Source: Scenedesmus sp. ARA3 (taxonomy: Eukaryota > Chlorophyta > Chlorophyceae > Sphaeropleales > Scenedesmaceae). Taken from it: a DNA stretch of 59,810 nucleotides. Made by a program: the position numbers and the translations under genes. Numbering within the stretch: the first letter of the stretch is position 1; each line of letters opens with the position of its first letter. The notes beneath the pieces are model-generated. The model was not told the origin of the DNA. It searched no databases and saw only the letters and a list, made by a program, of their open reading frames with translations. Positions 31,552-42,912 of the stretch are shown here, piece after piece. Location of the stretch: the NCBI GenBank assembly GCA_004335835.1, contig RWJK01001391.1, forward strand, positions 1 to 59,810. The letters run 5' to 3'.

Positions 31552-34500
31552 TGGTGGACCCAGCTACCCTGCCATTCCTTATGAACCTTTATAACAAGGC
31601 AGGTGGCAACAGCAGCAGCAGCAGGCATGGTGGACCCAGCAAGTTGCCATTCCTTATGAACTTCTACAACAAGGAAGGTTGCAGCAGCAACAGCAGCAGC
31701 AGCAGCAGCAGCAGCTTGAGCAGAGCCACTGGAGTGTTGTGGCAGCGCAATCGGCAATGCTGGCACGAGAAGAGTTACTGCCACTAGAGCGTCACTGCTC
31801 TGGCCAAGCTCGCGCATCACAAACTTGAGCACACGCTGTGCCAGCATAGCCTGACCAAGCCAGGCACTGCAGCTGCACATTGCATGCACTGCATGATGCC
31901 TGCAGGCTGCAACAGCCATTCTCCACAGTCTTAAAAGCTCATCAGAATGCCGGTGCGGCTGTTGTGCAGGTTGCCTCTGCCTCTGTGACGCAAGCAGCAG
32001 TGCAGCAGCAGGAGCTGCTGACGTGCCGCTACCCAAACCCTTGTTGGTGTGACTTGAGCAGCACAGCACGGGCGTGGTTTGTCACCCTGCGCATGGCGGC
32101 AACTGCTGCTGCAGCGCTGCCTGCTGCTTGGCTCAGCAGACTGGCTGGTAGGCGTGCTGCCACATGCACTGGGGTCGTGCTGGTGCTAGCTGGTGAGTGG
32201 TGCCTGCTGTTTCTGTTGCTATGTATGTTGCTGACTTCCTTGCGCCAGCAGCTGCTAGCATGGCTCGCCATCATGCACTACAACCCCTGCTGGTGTGACA
32301 TCAGCAGCACAGCACGGGCGTGGTTTGTCACGCTGCGCATGGCGGCAACTGCTACTGCAGCGCTGCCTGCTGCTTGGCTAAGTCGGCTGGCTGGTAGGCG
32401 TGCTGCCACATTCACTGGTGTCGTGCTAGTGCTGGCTGGTGAGTGGTGGTAGCCTTTTCATCAAGGTCGCATTCAATGTAAAGTTTACATGGTTGTACCG
32501 GCTGCGTGGCTCAGCGCTGAGCAGGCTGGCTGGAAGGCGTGCTGCTACCTTCACTGGTGTCGTGTTGGTGCTAGCTGGTGAGTGATGGTAGCTTGTTGCT
32601 CAAGGTCGCGTTTACATGGTTGTGCCTGCTGTATGGCTCAGCGCTGAGCAGGCTGGCTGGAAGGCGTGCTGCCACATTCACTGGTGTTGTGCTGGTGCTG
32701 GCTGGTGAGTGGTGGTAGCTTTTTCATCAAGGTCGCGTTTACATGGCTGTGCCGGCTGCGTGGCTGAGCAGGCTGGCTGGCTGGTAGGCGTGTTGCCACA
32801 TTCGCAGGTGTTGTGCTAGTGCTGGCTGGTGAGTGATATGGCAGCTGATGCTTAGCACTGCTCCGGAGTAGTTTTGCTGGCTGTCGCTGTGCTTGGATAG
32901 CTGTCACCACCCAGCACAGCTCACCATTGCGCAAGCTGGTATTTTTATGCAAGGGCCCGGCTCACTGCAGCGATCCTTGGCCTCAAGCAAAGCTCAACCC
33001 ACATAATGCGGTCACGTGTTGCTGCTCACCTTACCACCTGCCTGCCTGCCGCCTGCCCATCACCCTGCATCCCCAGGCCAACCTGCATTGTGGTTCCAGC
33101 AGCTCCAACACAACAGCCACCTCCTCAACAGTCTGTGCGGCTCAATTTTGCTGTGTACCTTTTCTGTCTTCCTGCAGGTCAAATCCTGCAGGCGTCCGCG
33201 CAACAATGGGTGCAGCTGCTGCTCGGCACCCTTTCAATCAGCCTGGGCATTGCAGTGCCCCCCTGCTGCACGCCACCTTCGCATGCCACCTTTGCAGACT
33301 ACACTGTCTCATTTCCACAAGGTCCAATCACACTGCAGTACTTTGTGCACTCCACCCTACTCAACAGCGCTCTGCACCTTACCACCCTTCCACCCCGCCT
33401 GCCTGCCTGCCTGCCTGCCTGCCGCACATACATCAATTATATCATGCAGGCCAAATCCTGCAAGCGTCCGCGCAACAATGGGTGCAGCTGCTGCTCGGCA
33501 CGCTACTGATCGGGCTTGGTATCGCCCCGCTGCTGCACTCCACCTGGGTGGAGTGTGCAGAGATTGCCCCTCCCCAGTGGAGAGCCGGCTTTCTCGCTGC
33601 TTCTGCTGTTGGCCGCAGCTGCGGGCTGTGGGCCTGCATGCTGTGCATGTCTGCAATGGAACACACTGAGCTGCCGCAGGCATGGAGGGTGGTGGTTGCA
33701 CTCGGTGAGTTCATGGGGTTGCTGCCTCTCTGCTGCTTGGGGTATTGCTGTATGGCTGCTGTTTGAGTATCGTGTGCTGCATGCTGAATTCACTGGCATA
33801 GGCAATTTGATGCGTGGATGCAGCAAGCGTCGCATTGGCGGGCTGGCTTCATCAAACGGACTAGAGTGCACTTGTTCCGCTGCCTTGCAGGCGCATGGGC
33901 GTCCCTGGTCATTCTGCTGCTCATCATCTGGCTGCATGCAACGCAGTCTGTCCTTGCGTTGTTACAAGTGCCAGACCCCTAAACCGCACTGCCTGCGCTG
34001 CCTTGCAGGTGCATGGCCGTCCCTGGTGATGCTGCTGCTCATCATCTGGCTGCATGCAACGCAGTCCCTCCTTGCGCTATCAAAAGTACAAACCTCAAGA
34101 ACCACACTGTCTGCGCTGCCTTGCAGGCGCATGGCCGGCACTTGTCATGCTGCTGCTGATCATCTGGCTGCCTGAGACGCCCAACTCGCTTATACAGCGG
34201 GGGCGCCTGGCGGAAGGCCGGGACATGCTGAGGCAAGTGTGCAAAACAGCTGCAGCAGCGCACACATGTAACAATGACATGCTACATCACAACACTGGCA
34301 CGTTGCATCCATAAGGTTGGTGTCGTACATGCTGTTGGCTGTCCTTGCTGTGCACCATCATAACACGTCTTCTTGAGCTAGCTGCTCCCCAGCGTCTTTT
34401 TGTCAAGCTAGGTCTCTGGTGTCACATGCCTTGAGCAGTGCAGCACGCTGTTGGCATGCATATCTTTGGCCAGATTGTTGGTTGGTTTGTCAACTAGCTC

Positions 34501-37447
34501 TTGCCTGTGCTTGCGCCCAGCTCACACAAAAGCTGCTGATTTGTGCTTGCAGGATAATCCGGGGTCCTTTTTATGACTGCAACAAGGAGCTTGTGGATAT
34601 CTGGAAGTCAGCAGGCAGGCCTAGCCATGTCATGAAGTCAAAGGTAACAAGTCAAAGTTAGACGGGCTGCTAGTTTGGCAGCTGGTAGCTCGCTTTATGC
34701 CTGTGTCAGGCACAACTCGCCGCCTTCGTTCTCGTGTCGCTCACAGGTGCTGGTGCTCCTGCGCATTTATGCAGAACAGTTTGCAACAGCGATACTCAAC
34801 AGTGTTTCCGCAAGCCCATGTGTGGACCATGCAGCGCCTACCAACCAACGTGTGATGCAACACGTGTCAAACCTGCCCTCTGCATATGTCATGTGTTTAC
34901 ACCGTGTGTTCTGCTCACACATTGCTCAGATGAGCATCATGATGGACAACCTGCGGGTGCTGCGTCAGCGCAGCAGCCTGCCTCCGCCGCCCTCTGCATC
35001 TGCCTTTTTGCTTACACCATGTGCTTGCTCTCACACCTTGCAGGTGGGCATCATGATGGAAAACCTGCGCCTTGCAAGTGATGCTGCAGCTGACCAGGTC
35101 TGACAAGGCTGCTGTGCACTGTGTGCTTGCTCCCACACTGCAGGTGGGCATCATGATGGAGAATCTGCGGGAGTTGTGGCAGCGCAGCAGCCTGCCTCCG
35201 CTATTTGTCAGCTCAGTGCTGGCGCTGTTCATCCAGGCAGCAGGTGGGCAGAAAATGCCTGCCAAGCGCTCATATAGTATGCCAGCACTCTATGCAGTGC
35301 AAGGCACGAGTGTATGTGTGTCTGTTCATCTGTACCAGTAGGCGCTGGCTGATGCTAGCCGCGTCTGTGGCAAAACAAGCCATCGGCGCCGCTGTTACGG
35401 CATGCTGCGCGTATGCTGCGCTTCCTCTGTCGCTCCAAGCCACTCATTCGAGCAATGCACTGATGCAACGCTCCCAACACCTGTTGACACTTCAGGAATT
35501 TACTGCATTTGCTGCCTTTGCATGATCCTGCAGGCAGCTTCAAGCTCATGGCCTATGCACTATGTTAGGCGACACACCAACACGCTGACAGCGCTGCATG
35601 TGATCTGCTGCCTTTGCATGTTGCTGCAGGCAGCTTCAAGCTGATGGCATATGCGCTGTCCCCGCTGCTGCAAGCCATCTTCCCTGAACATGCGAACCTC
35701 ATTGGAGCCAGCGTGGTCGGCGCTGCAGGCACAATTGGTAAGTGTGCACAGACTTGCAACCTTGCAGCAGCCTGGATCAAGCGCTGTGCAAACGCTTCTC
35801 AGCTTTGCAGGGAAACGTTGCTGCAGCATCAGCTGCCCTCCACTCCTCAAGCACGATCAGACTGTCACAAGCCGCTTTTTCACCCAGCAACCAGCCACAA
35901 CAGATGCTCTGACAGCAACCTTGTCTGCCTGCCTTATATTGCCCTGCAGGTTGCCTTATTGCTGTTGCAGCCACTGCTTTTGTCAGCCCGCGAGCCATCA
36001 TAACATGCGGCTGCTCTGCAGCAGCAGCTACCTGGCTGGCCATCGGCCTAGGGCTGCACTTGATTACTGCAGCTGCAGCAGAAGGTGCACCTGCTGCTGC
36101 TTCGGCTGTGATGCTGGCGCTGTTTGCTACAAATGTGGCAGCCAGTGGAGGCCTGCTGAGCATGTTCCCTGTGGTGGCGACAGAGAACCAGGTGGGCTGG
36201 GAAGAGCTGGTTTTAAACCCGAGCAAATCGGCTCTATGCCATACATGCACGGTGCATCAAATCGTCACAGCAGCAGCAGCAAAAGGCTGGTCATTAGCCT
36301 GGGGCTGCTTTTGACGGCAGCTGCAGCCTCTGCCGCTGCTCCTGCTGTGATGCTGGCTCTGTTTGCTAGGAACTTGGCAGCCAGTGGAGGCCTGCTGAGC
36401 ATGTTCCCTGTAGCGGCGACAGAGAAGCAGGTGAGGTTGTAGGACAAACTCGTTTTTCCTTGGCGTGGCCTTGAACTGATCACGCCCTGCTGTGTGTACA
36501 GCAGTTTGCTGCTGTCAGTGTCTGATGTGGTATCGCAGGTTCCATACATTTGCTGTTCTGTGTTATTGTGCACACCAGCAGCAGAGGGATTTTGACTTGA
36601 CTGGCCGCGCCGCTGCTGCTGCTGCTCTTGCCTTGCATCCTTGTTTGTGCTGCAGCCGCTGTCTACACGCGCGCATGCAGTGGCAATCGCGATCGGCCTG
36701 GATTACCTTATGCACGGTGTTAGCACCGCCTTCAAGGCAGCGATGCTGTGCAAGATGGCCACCAGAAGCCTTTTCCTGGCGGCTGCCAGCAACCTGGTTG
36801 TAGCGGTGAGTGTGTGAGACGCGTGCTAAACACAACAAGATGGCCAGAAACAGGCTGATGCTGTATCTTGTAAGACGCAACAGCGTCCATGTCATGATTT
36901 GCACGATGCTGCCAGGGTTGATATCAACCCCAGCAGCATCGATGCTGCTTTAGAGGCAACCAGCACAGCTGCCAGCCGCATGAATGCAGCACTTACGCCA
37001 GCATGCATTTGAGGTGTTGTAGGCAGCTCAAAATGTCTGCGGGCCCCCTCTTGAGCATGCGTGTAGTGGTGCGTCTCTCTCTCTCTGTGTGTCTGTGCCA
37101 CAAGCACCCAACAACAAGGAATGATTGCCCAATGAGCCTGTCATTGGCTCCCCAAACGGGCCAGGTTGCCTGTGTAAATCCCAAAGGTGAAATTGTGAAA
37201 TGTGATTGATGCTGCGCAGGTGTTCACGCTGCTGCTGCTGCCAAACACAAAGCACGTCCAGTTGGAGCTGATAAACCAGCGCTGGGCCAAGCACTGGCTG
37301 TGGAAGCGTGTGTACAACAAAAGGCAGCAACCAGATGCATCTGAAAGTGGTTTAAATGGCGCCGCTGCAGCTGGCAGCGCTGGGCCATCAAGCGGCATCT
37401 TCTTGCAAGATGGAGGTTCCCTGCAGTTGTCAGCAGTTGGAACTTGA
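30412..37447 (+). CDS. sugar-porter-family MFS membrane transporter, divergent
   Basis: Homologous throughout to the STP/HUP hexose-proton symporters of plants and green algae, presumably 12 membrane segments. Exons: 30412-30492, 31395-31502, 31970-32192, 33450-33704, 34127-34232, 34553-34643, 35144-35243, 35630-35737, 35950-36191, 36656-36805, 37220-37447. All phases close, giving 563 aa. Family landmarks are AAMTAGYIIGFVDAAG (segment 1), AWLSRLAGRRAAT (loop 2-3), ECAEIAPPQWRAGFLAA (segment 4-5), IIWLPETPNSLIQRGR (start of the central loop) and the WAKHWLWKRVYN tail. Several usual residues are changed: GYDIG is GYIIG, the QQ(L/F)TG motif is replaced by IQAAG, and PETKG is PNTKH. Substrate and even transport activity are therefore uncertain. 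Two introns (after 31502 and 34232) use GC donors. The Ser-rich N-terminus is short and cytosolic. Confidence 0.85.
30771..31675 (+). repeat. about eight copies of sugar-porter exon 2
   Basis: Units start at about 30772, 30895, 31017, 31154, 31267, 31391 (chosen as the real exon), 31549 and 31626. The upstream ones copy the acceptor and 5' half, coding ALWAAMTAGYIIGFVDAAGM. The downstream ones copy the 3' half, coding MVDPATLPF(F/L)MN(F/L)YNK. Several remain open; others have frameshifts. Confidence 0.9.
32270..32840 (+). repeat. four extra copies of sugar-porter exon 3 3' end
   Basis: After the real exon end (32192), copies lie at about 32275-32450 (open; coding CWCDISSTARAWFVTLRMAA onward), 32494-32585, 32620-32712 and 32757-32840. 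Each ends in the GCTGGTGAGTG donor context. The decayed ones contain stops. Confidence 0.92.
33172..33245 (+). repeat. copy of sugar-porter exon 4 5' end with acceptor
   Basis: GGTCAAATCCTGCAGGCGTC and CGCGCAACAATGGGTGCAGC duplicate the real exon start at 33450-33510 and keep the CTGCAG acceptor. The CTGCCTGCCTGCC-containing sequence upstream of both is duplicated too. Confidence 0.92.
33885..34085 (+). repeat. two copies of sugar-porter exon 5 5' end
   Basis: Copies with the CTTGCAGGCGCATGG-type acceptor start at about 33888 and 34007, upstream of the real exon at 34127. All share GCTGCTGCTCATCATCTGGCT-like coding for the LLLIIWL segment. The copies diverge after it. Confidence 0.92.
34926..35100 (+). 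repeat. two copies of sugar-porter exon 7 5' end
   Basis: GGGCATCATGATGGAAAACCTGCG-like sequence at about 35044 and 34930 (there AGCATCATGATGGACAACCT) precedes the real exon at 35144. It codes (V/M)(G/S)IMM(E/D)NLR. Confidence 0.88.
35530..35560 (+). repeat. short copy of sugar-porter exon 8 start
   Basis: CTGCAGGCAGCTTCAAGCTC then ATGGCCTATGCAC copies the acceptor and first codons of the real exon at 35630. Confidence 0.85.
36290..36440 (+). repeat. copy of sugar-porter exon 9 3' end plus donor
   Basis: The stretch coding VMLALFARNLAASGGLLSMF repeats the real exon end (36060-36191), which codes VMLALFATNVAASGGLLSMF. It is still open and is followed by CAGGTGAGG. Confidence 0.92.
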
Positions 37448-37500
37448 GTTGGGAACAACACAGCTTTATGCCAATGATCATCATGATAAATAGATCTCTA

Positions 37501-37505
37501 TGTAA
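37501..37505 (+). terminator. TGTAA poly(A) signal of the sugar-porter gene
   Basis: TGTAA lies 53 bases after the stop at 37445-37447, in the expected chlorophyte position. Confidence 0.55.
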
Positions 37506-37601
37506 CACACGGCATGGCAGTGTACTGCATCTGTGCCTGATGGAAAGATGGGTATTCGACTGATGTGTTAGTGATGATGCGTACCGTGATGTAGCAGCTG
37601 G

Positions 37602-37890
37602 TCACAAGCCAGTGATGCGAGCAGCTGCAGCCAATTCATGCTCCATCATTGCAGCAGGGGCAGGGGCAGCCAGTGGTGTTGGTGCTGGCGGTTTCTCGCA
37701 CACGGCCATGCGCATGCCTGCAAAAGCAAATGTACGCACCTCATATGCCCCGCCATTAACGGCTGCAAGCCACACCATGCCGGTGATGCACCTGTCAGAT
37801 GTGTATGTGCTGCCCGGCCACTCCGCGACGCAGGCACCACACAGCAGCGCCTTGCCAGCATGTGCACCTGGTGCCCCGCCCACGCAGCGG
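37602..37890 (-). CDS. hypothetical Cys-containing protein fragment
   Basis: An open frame of about 93 codons, convergent with the sugar-porter gene. It contains GKALLCGACVAEWPGSTYTS and DRCITGMVWLAAVNGGAYEV, which are unlike the surrounding Gln/Ser noise, and open sequence continues upstream with further cysteines. This could be the last exon of a secreted or membrane protein. The plus strand is also open here, and I cannot assign a family. Confidence 0.3.
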
Positions 37891-39282
37891 TTCGGGCACC
37901 AGGCGCACGGCAGGTTTAAGTATTGAGTCCAAATTGAGGGGTTTGGACTTCACCTGCTTCTGTTACCTGACAAAGACTTCTGCTGGAAGTGATTATATAC
38001 CCCCTCCCCAGGTCCGTGGCCAACTACGACGAGACTGCTGTTGACACGTCAGCATTTGTGGCAGCAGGAAGCCTGTGTGCTGAGCTTAGAATGCATATAA
38101 ACAACACAACAAGCTTATCAAAGTATATTTTGAGGCGGGAACAAGTAGTGGAGGCAGCAGTGGGGAAGGACCTTGAGTAAAAGCAGCAGTACTGTTCTAG
38201 GCATGATTTGGCGGCAAGCTCGGCGCCAACCGCGACGTGTGACCCAAGACTTCAGAGACCTTACTTTTGCAATCAGTTTAACCTTTTGATACTGTTGACA
38301 TTTCTGCGCAATTCTGCCGTAGACCGTAGACCTACGAGTCGTAGGCTACGAGTGGATTGGCGTGTCAGCGACGCTGGTCTCGCAGCAGCTTGCCGATGAC
38401 ATATCACGACAGTGCTGATTCTCTGCAGCATCGAGTTTGCAGATTGTTAAGGCTTCGGAATCTTTCAGGCAGCGGGGCACCCTCCTGGTATGCAACCTGA
38501 CGGGCCTGCCACAGCGCTGTGGCTAGCCACTAGCCAGTACTGAATTCATGCTGCTGTTGTATGTTGACAGCTTGCAGGCTGGATGTTGTATGCAACCTAA
38601 GATTACATGCGCAGCATTAACGCGCAGTGAGGGCCTCAAATAGATATCAGCACGCTCTCTTCATGCTGCCAGTGCACACTCAGTTGCGGGCTGCACCATG
38701 CCGGCACTGCAAGTCTCGCATGTGCTAGCTCAACCCATTACTGCTGCAACCCAGCGATTAGTCATGCATCGTATAGCTGTGCCAAGTCAGTTTACTGGCC
38801 ACCATGTAAGGCTGTGGCGTTGCAGCACGTGTGCACATTTGTTGTCGGGTGGGCAGACCAGTGCAGCCCCAGCTCCACTGATGCCTACAGGCCTAGCTAG
38901 GCCTGGCCTACATGGGGGGGTTGACAGCATGCATGATGCATATGCCGTTGATGTACTGTGCAGTGCTCACTTTCAGTGCAGCACAACATGCATTGCACGT
39001 AGTGCAGCTCCTCCAGCCATCAATATGCATCAGAGAGACAAAGCTGTTGTACAGAGCCAATGGCATGGCCCATGTAGAGCATTGAGCCAGCATCATGCAT
39101 GCTGCAATGTGTACACCTTGCGTGCTACACTTCACCCACATTGCACTCTGTTTCACACATAGACGACTGCTTGCAAGCAGTCTCTTTAGCAGCAGCTGCT
39201 GGTGACGGTGGTCCCGATCACCCTGCGAGCATGATAAGGCTGACGACCCAGGCAAACCGAGGTGCTGTTGCACCTTGGTGTA

Positions 39283-39366
39283 CCATGAGTCCAGTGGTCT
39301 TAGGGCATACCACATTGTCACTGGTCCTTGGGTATACCACACTTGTACTGGTCTTAGGACATACAA
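39283..39366. repeat. 27-28-bp tandem repeat, three copies
   Basis: Three consecutive units of the form ACCACA-TTGTACTGGTC-TTAGGCAT, each differing at several positions. Confidence 0.75.
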
Positions 39367-39711
39367 AAATGCCCGTGTTTCAGGGTTGGCCACAATGCTA
39401 GTAGTCATGCAATACGTACTAAAAGGTGAGAAAGGCGCATCACGTCACAACATGGCAGGTACATGATAGTCAACCAACTGCAACTCGAGCAAATGCAACC
39501 ATTGCACCTATGGCTGTAAGACAGCTGCTGGCAGAACTCACAACAGCAAGGTCAGGAAATGCACTAAATTGGTTTGTTGGACTCAGTCCAGAGAAGCATG
39601 CGCGCTCTGTCCAAGGCCGCAGATGCTACAGCATCTGCAGCAGATTGGCAGTGCCTAATGCTCTATGTAAACTTTTGATGTGGGCAGCTGCTCAGATGCC
39701 AGCTGGCATAT

Positions 39712-39941
39712 GCCTCAACAGAAGACCGCACCATGATGGAGCTGCCAGCAGCTTCAAAAACACATTCGTCATGAAGCGTGAAATGGCTTCTGCAGCCAAA
39801 CAGAGACAAGTGAGAAGCAGTCCCTGAAAATATGGAAAGGCCTCAACAGAAGGCCCCAACTGGAGCTGCCAGCAGCTTCAAGAACCAGTTTTGTTGGGAA
39901 GGTGGAAAGGCTTCTGCAGCCATGAGGACACAAGTAGCAGC
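39712..39941 (+). repeat. about 120-bp tandem duplication
   Basis: Copies at 39712-39822 and 39839-39941 share GAGCTGCCAGCAGCTTCAA and GGCTTCTGCAGCCA. Both are open in one frame and encode GAASSFKN(T/Q)F. A degraded exon pair is possible, but I see no recognisable family. Confidence 0.7.
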
Positions 39942-40484
39942 AGTGCTGGAATGCAAGTCATGCAGCATGCGAGAAAAGGTCGCACTGACTATTGATAATG
40001 CTGCACATTCAACACACCATCCGCACCATGTGATGTGTTGCAGCAGACACCTCAAACTTTGGCCATATGGCTATGCATGGTCACAACGACCCAATCACAG
40101 CATGCAGGCAGGCGTTCACAAATGAAGCCACAAGGCAAAAGAACGGTCATCATACACTGCTTGCGTTAACCATTGTGACCAGTGACAGCCTAACAGCCTT
40201 CAACATCCTTTTCTCGTCGTGAAACAGGTGCAACCAAAACACTCACACTAGAGATGCCTTATACGCACCTCCACCATCTGCTGTCTGCTGCTGCTACATT
40301 TAGTACACTATTGCTGCTACTGCTGCTGCTGCCGCCACCTGGATGGCGTCACAAACAAAGCGCTATAGCCAAAAGGCGGCGGTGCAGCTGCATCATCACT
40401 CATATGTAATGCAGCTGCTCACAGCTGCACCCTAAACCCCACACATGAACGCAACTTGAGTCACCAAACACCGCGTACGGGTGG

Positions 40485-42863
40485 CTACTGCTGCCGCCGC
40501 TGCTGCTGCTGCTGCTGCCACCTAGATGGCGTCATAAACAGCTCACTAGCTGCTGCCTGTGCTGCTGCTTCATCACTCATATGTTTTGTGTGCTGCTGCT
40601 GAAGGCTTCCTGCAGCATAGCTGCTCGCTGCTGCTCCAAAAGCATGTGATGTTGTTGTTGTCGGCAGCACCCATTTTGCTGGCACTGTCCGCTGCAGCTG
40701 GGCACTCGTAGCAGCCGGCGCAAGCAGCAGATGCTGCTGCTGGTGTGCTTGCAAAATGTTCCCAGTCCCTTCCAACTGTGCAGCAACCTCAGCTGCTCTT
40801 GCTGCATATTCTGCTGCTGGCATAGTCACAGAGTCGTGTCTCGCACCTGGCAGAGTTGGCCCTCTCTCACCCATGCTGTGAGCTGGTGTGTAATCCAAGC
40901 TGCTGCGCAGTGTGGCTTCACCTGACTTTGGCACTTTGTAGGCAGCTCCAGCTTGGCTTGACCGCAGCAGCCCATTGACTGCGGTTTTGATGCCATGTGC
41001 CATACCCGATAGCGAAGATCTCAGGCCACTCTGCTGCTGCTGCTGCTGCTGCTGCTGCCGGTGCTGCTTGCTGGGCCTGGGATCAGTTGCTGCTGCAGGC
41101 TCAAACATTGACTGCAGGTCAACGCTGCCTCCTCTAGCCAAATGCAGTGCAGCAGATCTTCCAGGCACAGCAGCAGCAGCAGCAGCAGCACCACACACAC
41201 TGCCAAATCCAGTCTCTCCTACATCCAAAAACTGCACCTCTGTGGCAGTAACGCTGCCAGCACGGTGCACCGGCAAGTTCCTCTCATCAAGCTCTCCAGA
41301 GCTCGAGTCCGGGCTGCAAACAGGGCTGCCATTTGTGCTATGCTCGAGTGCAGGAGCTGAGTTAGCTCCAGGAGCACGCTTCTTCCCAAACCTGGAGCCA
41401 CGGCCTCTGTTATAACTGCCTGTCTGGCTATCTACTGCGTTGCTGCTGCCACTGCTGCTGTCATTGGTGGCTCCTTCGTGGCTGCTGCCATATCCAGCTG
41501 TGCTTGAGATCCTCCTGCGCACTGCGGAGCCCCTGTTATGGGGCCTGCTGCCGCTGCTGCCTGCTGCGCCCTCAAATGACCCTTCCCCGCTGCATGCTGG
41601 CTCAGGGTGCGGCTCATCTGCTGCATTTCCTGCTGTTGCATGCTGCTGCTGCTGCTGCTGCGGCTGCTTCTGGTGATGCTGCTGCTGCTGCTGCTCGCGC
41701 TGCCGTTTCTTCTTGCGATGCAACACACCTGCTACAATGCCCATTGCACAAAGTGCCAGCGCTGTCGGCCCTGCCAGAGCCGCTATAACAATCAGCACTT
41801 TGGGGCTGACTGCTAGCCCTGGGATCTGCAGTTTTGGCAACCTTCCAGCCGGCTGTTGTGTGCTGTCATCTGATGTAGCTGGAGCTCCAGGCTGTGGCAG
41901 CTTAACTGTAGGTGCTGCTGCTGCAGCTGGACATGCAGCAGGGGTTGCCTGGCAGACATCAACTGGAGGCGGCCCTAGCACCATGATATCGCCAGATTCA
42001 TCCAGCGCTACTGCTGCTGAGTCACTTGCGGATACCGGACTGCTGCTGCTGCTGCTGCCGCTTGCAGTTTCTCGCACAGCTACCCGGCCCTGCACAGGCA
42101 CATTACCAGTGCTGCTGCTTGCCTGCTGCAGCGATCTGCGCTTGCTGCTGCTGCTGCTGTTGCCGCCTGGTGTCAGCAGGTCTGTTGCATCTGACCATAC
42201 TATGAAGGGGTCTGGATTGAGCTCCAACTGCCCTGCCCAGTCATACACGCCTGCAGAAAAGATGGCAGGGCACATGGAACACAATTGTAACACTTCCAAG
42301 GCTATGTAACTAAGCTGACTAGTGCTGCTGTGATGACAGCAAGCAACTTAGCACAGCAGAGGAGCTGTTGAAACTTGACCAAGGCCAACAACAATGCACT
42401 GGGTGCATGAGGCAGGTGCTACATAGCTGTGGTGGCCCACCATTGAATCCTGGTCCAGGGTAAATGCTGCTGTACAGGCTGAGGGAGCCATTGACTCGTG
42501 AATCCATAGACTGACTGCTGACCTGCACATACAGTACAGCATGGCAAACAGATATGCAGTGCAAGCAAGGGATTGCCATGGCAATCATTCAAAATCAGTT
42601 GTTGTGACTCGGTAGTCCAAGGACTATCTGCTGACCTGCACATGCAGCACAGCATTGTAAACATGTCTTGAATATGCCAGGAAGTGCAAGCCTTGAAGTC
42701 TGCAGAAGTTCCAGCAGCTGATTGTCTTATAACAACATAGAGTGTAGCTGGCAGCGGGTGTGCAATGTTCTCCAGTTCCGACTGCAGGAGACAACCATCC
42801 AGCTAGAATGTCAGCAATGCACTACAAGTGCCCAACAAAACCTCCCAAGAACCCACTGCAGAA

Positions 42864-42912
<49 letters not shown>

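Larger units (their letters stand above)
37900..40484. other. gene-poor stretch with local duplications
   Basis: No supported gene. It holds a 27-28-base tandem repeat near 39.3 kb and a duplicated block of about 120 bases near 39.8 kb (listed separately). The latter lies in an open plus-strand frame that might be a relic coding sequence. Confidence 0.4.

Noticed and set aside
31083..31787. A 234-codon plus-strand ORF over the sugar-porter exon copies
   Set aside because: It fuses several copies of one exon with poly-Ser intron sequence. The real protein uses only one copy.
38398..40480. Possible transposon relic with duplicated blocks
   Set aside because: No terminal repeats, target-site duplications or transposase/reverse-transcriptase motifs seen; only local tandem duplication.
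40485..42299. A 604-codon ORF as a stand-alone gene
   Set aside because: Its first Met lies in intron sequence. A clean CTGCAG acceptor at 42250 and matching phase join it to upstream exons of the wall protein.
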